Source: Dirofilaria immitis
Taxonomy: Eukaryota; Nematoda; Chromadorea; Rhabditida; Onchocercidae
NCBI GenBank assembly: GCA_024305405.1
Contig: JAKNDB010000109.1
Location: 5,146,001-5,210,000, forward strand
Direction of reading: 5' to 3'
Length of the DNA: 64,000 nucleotides
Under the pieces are notes generated by a model that was not told the origin of the DNA, made no database searches, and was given only the letters and a program-made list of their open reading frames with translations. The translations under genes were made by a program, and so were the position numbers. Numbering within the stretch: position 1 is the stretch's first letter; the number at the start of each line of letters is the position of its first letter. Below, one piece after another: positions 54,997 to 64,000 of the stretch.

Positions 54997-57900
54997 GATA
55001 TTTTGGTTTAAGGTTTAGGTATCAATACAATATATGTTACCATTAGATCATTCGAAAATTCGAATCATATTGTTCCTTTTGCTTTGCATGGGGAGGACTG
55101 AGATTACAAATTTCACTCATGTTATAATGAAGTGGTTTTAAGAAAAGTTTGGGCAGGATGATTAAGATTGAAGCTATTAAACGGTAATATTTTGATTAGT
55201 TATAGTTTCATAAGACTGCTTACTTACGCCCGATAATGATCTTTCTCTTTGAGCTTGTTGCAACGACATAGGCTTACAAGGAAGTTTGGTGAAATTTCAT
55301 TTAATTCGATCAAGTTTCATTTAATTGGCTAATTTTGACATCTTAAAAGAAAATTACTGAATCAACAATCTTGTTTCATATTGGTGCTACATGCATAATT
55401 TTCTAAGATGTAGGGCTCTTACCTGACGGAATTTGTAAGTTGATCTTAGAGAGAAATTTCATTTTCTAACGAGAATTATTTTATCCATAAATGCTTTCTT
55501 GCGAAATTCATATTAAATCATAATTGATGTGAAAGTTTGGGATGATCTAATAAGCTATGTTCTATATTGTCGCAGCAACAGACATGAAGTGACTGCAATC
55601 TTGAAAGTATGCGTTACCCTCATTCACATAATGTTTCGGAGCATAATTTTGTCACTAAAGGTGTAACAGCGGAATCTGTTAATCTTAAATACAAATGTGT
55701 AAATACGAATCTTTTGGAATGAAATAAAAAAGAAGTGAAATTAAATGCTGAGTACTGGTAAAGTAAATTGAGGGAGAAAATGAATGCAATAGAGAGAAAA
55801 TACAGACACAATGTAAGCAAAATGCAAAAACTTGACACATTGCTGTCACGTTTCTGACGTTTCCGACATTCAAAAGCTGCAAACTGATGTTCGACGAATT
55901 TTTAACACATTGTTCTATTTCTTTTTTAGGCTTCATTAGAACTATAACATTTTTGAAGTCATAGTTTTTCTTTGTTGATAGATGTTTCCGATGCTTTTGT
56001 TGTTGAATAATTGAATGTTTATTAGTGATTAAATTGCCACTTCGGATTTTCTTTTTTATTCCTTTGTGACTATTACAAATCTCTACGGAACATTTTTATT
56101 TGAATTCTGTTTAAAAATTTGTTGTTCAGTTCTCTTACATTCTACTGAAGTGATTTGTTTTCAAGTTAACTTTGTATTCTAATCTTCAATGTGGAATTAC
56201 TTGCAGCCACGATTGTCAGAACTTTATTTAATACACTGCGTGACTTCGATTTCTATAGATCTCCCTTTATCTTGCTTCTCTATTAAATGCCATGACGTTT
56301 TAGATGCGAAAATAACTTTTCGCTATTGTGCTAATTTAATGTTTTAAAATGTGAATTGGGACTTATCAGTTCTAGTCACTTAATCTCTTTCGGTGCTCGG
56401 TCATCAAACAGCAGCTAACAAAATATTCTGGTATGGTTCACTATGGACTCGAGCAAACAGAAGTATTCAATATCGGAAGACATAACTGAAATTTGTTGTT
56501 TTTTCACTGATAGCTGCAGTGAATATTATACGAATGCTGTAATTACAAATTTCAGAATGTGTTGCTCGCGGTGTTTCCATTACAGTCGTATCACGTATTA
56601 TCTGGTTTTTCTTAGTGAAAGAATTTCCTTCTTCAATTTTTCTTTCAAAACCGTAATGGCTTCATTAGTTCATTGAATTTAGAAGGAACATTTTGACGAT
56701 TGGGTGTGAACTAATCAAATTATGCATTGGAGTTCATTGGTTTTTTTCTCTTTTTCTGTATGCATATTTCATTTCTAATTAATGTCCTACATTATATGTT
56801 TTCTATAATTAGATGCTGGTGATACAACTACATAAATTCATGGTACTAAGCCTGGCTGCTTAATAATATGAATATGTCGAAATGTGAACAGTTCTGCGTA
56901 TAACGCGTTAATTACTCAATACGATAGTATTGTAATGCCTGTATGTTCTTCCTGAGATTATCGATTTTTTCGTTTATACAGCACACACAAATTACGGTTT
57001 ATTCTTTTGCATTGCACAGTAGCAGGTTGTTCCTTATTTTTAAATCTTTATTACTCTTATGACAGTGGCGTTTAATAAATATGCTTTATTCCGTTGTCCC
57101 TTCTATATAAATTCATTCAAGATTTTTTGACTTTCAAGGTATCTCAATTAATAAATTATGAGATTTGGCATTATATTTGCTAATATAATGTTTCAAAATA
57201 TCTTGGAACAATTCTTGTCTCAATATATTCAATATGAAGAGATAGGATACGATGTTTCTATTTATATTTTAAAAGTTAAGCTCGACATTCATTCTCTTCA
57301 AATCGAAAAAAAGAAAAAGCAGTGCAAGGACCGTTGCTGAAGAATGGACCCAATGTACTCTAGTTCCACATTTTAGTAATCCTTATTCCAAACAGGCTTG
57401 AACAGAAATATACCATCATGCAGTTACAGTGTGGCGTGATATGACAGCATAGTGGATGTGATATGATCAAAATCACTTTTTGTAATTGATACTTGAAACG
57501 CATGCACAATGAGAGCAGACACATCCAGGAGTTTGTATTTGTGGATATATGACCGTTTTTGGGGCGAAGATATCAATTATACCTAGGAAAACACAGTCGT
57601 CAAGAATTTACATGATTCCCGATATCACCTGCAAATGGATTTGTGAGATTTGCATATCGACGAGTAGGATAGTTTTGCCAAGATTTAAGTGAGGGTTGTG
57701 TTACTTTCAACTAACGTTTCGGTGGAGAGGTTTTCCTTTTATCAACAGTTTCATTTCGAATTTTTAAGTAGGGAGTCACATTATTTAATTCTTAAATGTA
57801 TTTCAAGTTCAGCGTAGTCTTGAAAACTAGATCATATTCTTTAAAAATGTTTGCATCTTCCATAAAAGAAAAGAACGATATAAATACCAAGGCAGATGAT

Positions 57901-58404
57901 TGAGATCGAAATGAATGATTGGACTGCAGTCGAAGACGGAAAAATTACGATGTTTAATGAATTGGCGATTAGGAGTTTATTTCTTACTTAATATGGACTT
58001 ACTGGCATCTGATAAATTGAAGTGATCGAGTTCCAAGATACAAAAGGAATAAGATTCCGTTTAATTACTATGTTGCCATGTGTTAGCTTAGGTCTGTGGT
58101 ACCCACTCATGCTGTTAGGAGTGCGACTGTAGCAACAGTTAAGGCTGAATTTTAGTTTTCGCTCCTGGATTTATGGTCTTCTGTCTTACTATCGGATATA
58201 TAATTTTCTCACTCGATGTTCGAGTGAGAATGTTTAACTAGGCAACAATTAGGAGACGTAAGCGTTATAACGATGGAATAAAAACAACGACACTATTCGT
58301 ATCGTATTATTTATCGTTGCATCGGTTATATTTTAAACTATGGTTTATAGCCCACTTTTGATTCACGACTTGCTGGTTAAACATTCTAGCAGCAATTGCA
58401 AGAT
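54997..58404. other. intergenic region between efa-6 and cfp-1
   Basis: No recognisable gene in 3.4 kb. The only ATG frame with unusual composition is 56443-56676 (+): 77 codons with seven cysteines (ITEICCFFTDSCSEYY, RMCCSRCF). It has no splice or homology support. Confidence 0.4.
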
Positions 58405-61400
58405 ATGTATAATAGTGCAGAGGATCTACAAAATCTGAAAACAACGGAAAAAGTCGAACAAGCAGGTAATTATTTTCTAGTTCAGTTATTTTGAAACAAT
58501 ATAATTTTTACCGAAAAGTGCTTTCTCAGCTAGCATAGTAAGCCACAACAGCTTGAACATGGTAGTGTCCGGCGTTCTGTGATTATTCTTTTCGTGAACT
58601 AATAATCTTGGAGATGAATTTGTGAAAACTGCTGTTACCTTCTTTAGTATAATCAAAATACATCTAATCTTTTTTTCTAGTAGCATTATCTTATAACAGC
58701 GTATACTACCATTCATTAGATCAGCTGAAGCATAGTATTTTTAATGGAGAAAAATCACCTTCACAGTAATGTACCATCACGATAATTTGGAAATGCGTCA
58801 AACAGTCTTATGTGGTTCTGTTATTTAACGTTGAGGAACGGCGCATTTCATGTTTTGAGGTCTTCGAGCGATTTATCCAGTATGTTTGATTTAAGAAGGA
58901 TGATAATGCTTGGAATTTGGTGCAAATGGTTACTAGTTATTCATTGGAATTTGTAAATAAAGTACAGTATTTGATATCAGTATGAGTATCATTGGTTTTT
59001 GAAAAATTGCTGGGGTTGTGTCCACTTTTGGAAGATAGTTCAGCTCTGTGCGTGGTTATTGCTTATGCTAATAACTTTATACTCAATTATCTCTTTGCTT
59101 AGATGTCATCTAATTTGCTGCCAGCGTATTGCTATGTGTGATGTCGATTATTGCAGGAAAAATCAATGGTGAAGAACAAACGCACTGTTTGTGTGGAAGT
59201 AGCGATGAATCGTCATTTATGATATGCTGCGATCACTGTGGTATCTGGTATCATGGAGCATGTCTACAGGTAATTCTTCCAATTTTTGATTTAACTATAA
59301 AACTCGATTCTGTACAGAAGAAAAGACAATATATAATACCTAATAAGAAATATTTTCATCATTTTTCTCAGTACAATTGTGTTTTTCAGACTTCATTCCC
59401 TCAATGTTTTCCTTGACTTACTCGTTTAAATTTAATTATATATGTACATTTATTTGCATATTTAAGGTTACTCGAACCCAGGCAAATCGTATCGAAACAT
59501 ACGCATGCCCTCCTTGCATTAGCAAAAACAACAATTTAAAAATTGTTTACCGCGTTCCGGTGAGTTTCTTCAGAGGTTTTAAATGAACTTACTGATTCAC
59601 GAATAAAGCTACTTCATGTTTTTTTTTTTACAGTTAAGATTAATGTCACTTTTTCTATTCGAACGTCATTTTTTTAAAGTATTTTTAGTCTTTTCACTTG
59701 CTTTTCAGAAGAAGGAACAGGAAAAGAGTGTTCATCGCGAGAAGCGATGCAAATCAAGGAGTGCTAGGAACGATATCAAAACTCGAAATGGACCAAGACA
59801 TTCTTCAAAAGATGATCATGGTTTAAATGTCATTAACCACTTGAATCAATTTTTTCAATGCAAAGACAGCATCAGGACCAGATTTTTTGTACACTGTTTC
59901 TGATTTCATAACTACCTCATATTGACTGCGTAGAAAATTTTCAGAAGAAAGCAAGACTGGGGAAGATGCAATAACTGCATTAACTGCTTTCGATCGGTAG
60001 ACTGTGGTAAATGTGCGAACTGTAACATTTCTGTGGAACCATGTTTAAAGCGTATTTGTTTGCAATCAGAATGGTGGAATAAACATAAGAAGAAACAACC
60101 TAAAATTGCTGGCAGAGACGAATGTGATTGATTGATTTTCATTTTTTGTTTTTAATGTCGAGCTTTTCATAATTTATAAAAACTCTCGAAAATACATTAA
60201 GTTTTCATTAATACTTCTAACAAAGTATCTCTGATCCCAATTATTACCACTATCTCATATATCTTCAATCATTTTACGCTAAACTGATCTTTCAAGGAAC
60301 TGCAAGGAGAAAGATATACTAACTCAACTGTAATATGAAAAGAATTATGATGATTGATCCACCTTGTTGATTAAATTTTGTGATTAAACAGATAAAAAGC
60401 TTTGCTTTCAGCAGTTCTATCGAACATTTACTCAGTCCCAACAAGAAGCAAGAAAGAAAGGATGAAGTTTTCGTAGTAAGTTACATTATTATGTTTTTAT
60501 GCCTTGGTAACTTTTTATCATACATTAAAGTAGTGGTTTTTCAGTACAACAGATGATGACGATGATGACAACACTGAAACATTAAAACAAGAGAGTGGTT
60601 CGATACGTTCGGGCTTTGCTGCAAGTGGTGCAAAAAAACCCAGAGAAAATTAAGAAAAAGAAAACCATAGCATATCAGGTTGTTACTAACTTTTGAAAGA
60701 TAACAGGTGTTGCAAATTTCACTCCTATTGCATTTGTTTATTATTAGTTTTTTCTTTATGAAGAAAAGGGTAAACGAAATTCAATAAAATAAAAAATTGG
60801 GAGAAGACTCTTCATTGATAAACGCCATTTGGAAATGATAGTTTCGACTTGCTTATCCTCTAACTGTTGCTTCTTTTTCTTTATTTTTGTATTTGTGGAT
60901 CAAGTAATCTATCGGAATTTTTATTTCTTCATATTCTTATCGAACGTTCTGATTTTCATTATATTAGGAGCTACATATTTCCTTGTAGTTGTTGATGTAG
61001 TCTAATTTTTTCATCTCAGCAAGGTCAGTCTTTTCATCTCAGCAATATCTGGGAACATTATAGATGAATTTGTAGTTTTGTTTCGTAAATTTCATTTCAG
61101 AAAATTTATTCTGATCTCCAGCTATTAATTATGAAAAGTATTCTTATTAAGTCTCATATATTTATAACACCATTCAGTAGAGTGATCCACAAAATAATGG
61201 ATGACAGTTTTTAAATGTTTTTAGAAACGTCAACCAAACTCAGGAACAGGAAGAACAAAGAAGTCGAAAACCAGCGATTTTTCGTTTACAACGGGTATGC
61301 AGGCAAATTATTGTTAGCATTTAAAATTAAGTAACCAGCTTTTATCTTTATATTTAAATTGGGAAAAGTGTTCTTCATTCGTTGTGATCTAATTTGCTTT

Positions 61401-63903
61401 TAAATACACTTTGTTTTGTTTTAATTGCACCAGCAGGAAGCTTTACATTCGAAGATTTTAATTTATTCAAATAACTGTATTCTTGGTAATGACGAAATTG
61501 TTCATGGTGGCTGTTGGACAAGATAGTGGTGGTACATGATTGTAGTTGATTTTTTCTTTTTCTAAAAATTAGATAAAAGCGTGATGCTTTGCGGAGTACA
61601 AAGTTTGGTGCGTTCAAGAAATTAATGTTATGTTTTTTGGTTTTTGTAGATATCATTTTATTTAACCTATTATGTTACAGAACAACGTCAGAAAATTGCA
61701 TCAGCCATTTATAATCGTCGCTCAAATCGGTATAATTTGAATAAGGTTTGAAACTTAACATAGATATTTTTCTAGAGTCGTGACTTCTTTTTTTGTGAAT
61801 TTAGCGCTTGTAAAGTTCTTTGGCACTCATTATTTCCTTTTATTTCTCTACTTAATTAACAAAACCTGCCATGGTTACTGAATAATTGTTAAAATCCAGT
61901 AAGCATATTAAATGGCGTTATTATCAATGTATTGTATCATTATTTTTGCATAAATATTTTGCTTATTCAAATTTGTTAAGTATTTTGTTTTTTAAAGATT
62001 CTCAATTAAATAGTTTTTAGGAAAAAGTAAAGCACTGTGAGGGGCCTCAGTGCACGAATTCCACACGTTCAGAGTCGAAATTCTGTTGCGAAGAATGCGG
62101 AATGAATTTAGCGCGTGTATGTTATTTGAATTTAGTTATCAATTTTATAATTTAAATATAATTTGGTTATTTTCAGTAGTCCTAGTATTATTTCAAGAAA
62201 TGGAGCTTGTTCGTGAACAAACATTTCTCAGTTTCTGTCGAAGTTTTTATTCCAAAATTGTCAAGATATTTTCAGAATCGTTTGCGTGCCATCTTGCCGG
62301 ATCGTGTTCAGGTATACTGGGACAATATATCTCATTTTATGGAACAATCACGGCATTTACGCGATGCAGCAGAGGAGCAAATTCAATTTTACACGGTATT
62401 ATATCATTTTAAATAATCGAAATAATTTGAATTTTACTAGGAGTTACTTCATCAAGTTTTTGTTGCAAAAATTTTCTATTTCTTCTGGGAAGTTCGAAAT
62501 CATCTACAGACCTTTCGAATGCGTTACATAGTTTCATATAATCTTTCCCATTGTTTTTCACGGTCTTATGTAGCCTTTCTCAATTATTATGAACCTCACT
62601 TAACTTTCGGAAAATGAGACCAAATACAACAGTAACAGTTTCAAAGGGTTTAGAAAATTAAAAGTCATAGCCTGGCCTGATATTTTTTCTTTCAAATAGC
62701 TTTTGGCTAAACCTTTAGATATGATAATGGTTGCAACCACCGTGATAAATAACTTGCTATAACAATATATTTGTCCATCTTTCAGTTCATCTCTTATTCC
62801 AAAGTTTGATTATGATATGTTTCTGTTGTTTCATACTAAATCCAGTGATTTGGAATTTCTGTATCTGAGCCGAAATTTTTTGGCAAAATCTTCGATAAAA
62901 GTTAAACATTGTATCGGTCACGTAGGCGTCCTTTGCGGAGATTTTCAAGTAACACAAGTACAAAATAAAGAATCGTTTTTTATTCGCTCTTTTTGTTTTT
63001 TGCTTATTCACTTTGTTTCGTTTTTGCAGTTTGCTCAACTATCATTTCCTGTGCTTATATACTCGCCGTCATTACATATTCATTACTTCGGCTACAGAAA
63101 AGCCAAACTTACTTGATTGTTACTGATTTTGTTCTTATTTGAATATTTTTAACATAAAACATCATTTTGCTTATCTTTTAGTAATAAGATCGTATTTTTA
63201 TTGTATTCTCAGTACAGTATTAATTTTGTAGACACTTAATGCAGAGTTGTAGCTTCTTTATTTATTTGCGTGAATAGGGAGCTCCAGACATTCATTATTT
63301 CATTGCTCTTTGTGATAGAATGCGTCTTTTTCCTATCATCCTAGCACTTTTCCCCTGTTTGCATATTGCTTTAAAGTTGGTGATTTGTAGGAATCTCCAT
63401 ATACTTGCTATCATTTTATGAATAGATGTGGTTGCTCGAAGTTTTTTTGTAATAAAAAGCGTATCATAGTTTTTTCCCAATAATCAGTTTTTTTTCTTTT
63501 TCTTTCTCTTTCTCTCTCTTGAACTATTTCGTTTACCTTTGCACTGCGAGGTTTTATATGAATGGACTTTTCACTATAAAATTTCTCTTCAATCAAGTTT
63601 AGCTACTCTTGACGCGGTAAAACCGGGCAAAAATCGTTATGGGCAGTGTTTTCCTTGAAAATTAAATTTTTATTAAAAAAACAGTATTTTGATTTATTAT
63701 TCGAGCTAAATTATTTGCTTCTGTCGTGGGTAGACAAGCTTGAATTCTAGAAAGATTTCCTGAAACTTCCAAACATTTTTTTTGATTTTTCAAGTGTTAG
63801 ATATATCTTAAATACTCGTGGGTTTCGAAATTTATTGTTTTCCTTGCAGAATAAGGTACGCATATTCGCAGACTTCCAGGACGAATTACAGAAATGGATT
63901 TCG
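58405..63903 (+). CDS. cfp-1: CFP1/CXXC1 homologue, Set1/COMPASS subunit; 3' end outside window
   Basis: Exons: 58405-58465, 59157-59269, 59467-59559, 59709-59820, 59945-60123, 60412-60475, 60545-60678, 61225-61294, 61681-61745, 62021-62116, 62276-62395, 63850-63903, then the window ends. The PHD finger (exons 2-3) has the Cys4-His-Cys3 pattern: CLCGSSDESSFMICCDHC, WYHGAC, ACPPC. The CXXC finger (exon 5) reads RCNNCINCFRSVDCGKCANC. Basic and acidic linkers follow, then the CFP1-specific CEGPQCTNS and KFCCEECGMNLARNRLRAI, and a helical segment. CFP1 recruits the Set1 H3K4 methyltransferase to promoters, and the PHD reads H3K4 methylation. The junction 59820/59945 and the A7 run at 60632-60638 do not keep frame, so one or two more bases are probably missing. 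The C-terminal domain lies beyond the window. Confidence 0.92.
62396..63849 (+). other. long cfp-1 intron
   Basis: 1.45 kb, the longest intron in the gene. It contains a pyrimidine tract at about 63487-63521 but no convincing nested gene. Confidence 0.6.
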
Positions 63904-64000
63904 GTATGTCATTTATTATGTCGAAACTCATGAAAACATGGTTGTATAAACGATTCTTATGTTTAAGAAATGAGCTAAAAATTTAATTTGTATAAAAAAG

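Noticed and set aside
59816..60001. Premature stop in cfp-1 exon 5 (TAG in the frame dictated by exon 4)
   Set aside because: The neighbouring frame encodes a perfect CXXC knuckle series, so the stop comes from a missing base at the junction.

Overview
The window looks like nuclear DNA of a nematode. It is AT-rich, its genes are split into many short exons with tttcag/ttttag-type acceptors, several start codons sit just downstream of a strong acceptor as expected for spliced-leader addition, and every recognisable protein is closest to animal or worm families. A clade III (spirurid/filarial) worm is my best guess, but this is inference. catp-8, plp-1, htz-1, efa-6 and cfp-1 are, to my knowledge, all on C. 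elegans chromosome IV, so the window probably belongs to that conserved chromosomal element. No bacterial, viral, tRNA, rRNA or CRISPR feature was found.

Layout. 1-1.2 kb: 5' part of a ZSWIM8/EBAX-1 ubiquitin-ligase receptor gene (- strand, runs off the left edge). 2.85-3.0 kb: terminal exon of an unidentified - strand gene. 3.2-4.9 kb: a large TAA microsatellite followed by CA/ATAC and TGTA tracts. 6.9-15.1 kb: complete P5A-ATPase (ATP13A1/CATP-8), 25 exons. 15.85-16.4 kb: an unrecognised small cysteine-rich gene. 17.3-20.0 kb (-): SETD4-like SET-domain protein. 22.3-26.0 kb (-): PHYHIP/PHYHIPL-like protein, with a decayed partial copy at 30.6-30.8 kb. 32.4-34.0 kb: Pur-alpha homologue (PLP-1). 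35.3-35.65 kb: candidate small secreted peptide. 37.9-40.6 kb: alpha-tubulin. 44.1-45.2 kb: histone H2A.Z. 45.6-48.0 kb: two unrecognised candidate genes and an inverted duplication. 50.8-55.0 kb: EFA-6 (Sec7-PH ARF exchange factor). 58.4-63.9 kb: CFP1/CXXC1 (Set1/COMPASS subunit), cut by the right edge.

The genes are unrelated housekeeping or regulatory functions: ER membrane quality control, cytoskeleton (tubulin and EFA-6), chromatin (H2A.Z, CFP1, SETD4-like) and nucleic-acid binding (PLP-1). Gaps of 1.3-5.6 kb argue against tight operons.

The most important technical observation is that at least ten exons of otherwise intact, conserved genes lose frame by exactly one missing base, nearly always in or beside a homopolymer. 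Alpha-tubulin has three. This is the signature of unpolished long-read assembly, not of pseudogenes, and it hides genes from ordinary ORF callers. The main biological leads are the small spliced genes in the gaps, a Glu-to-Gly change at the catalytic position of the EFA-6 Sec7 domain, and a shortened DNA-contact loop in the CFP1 CXXC finger.
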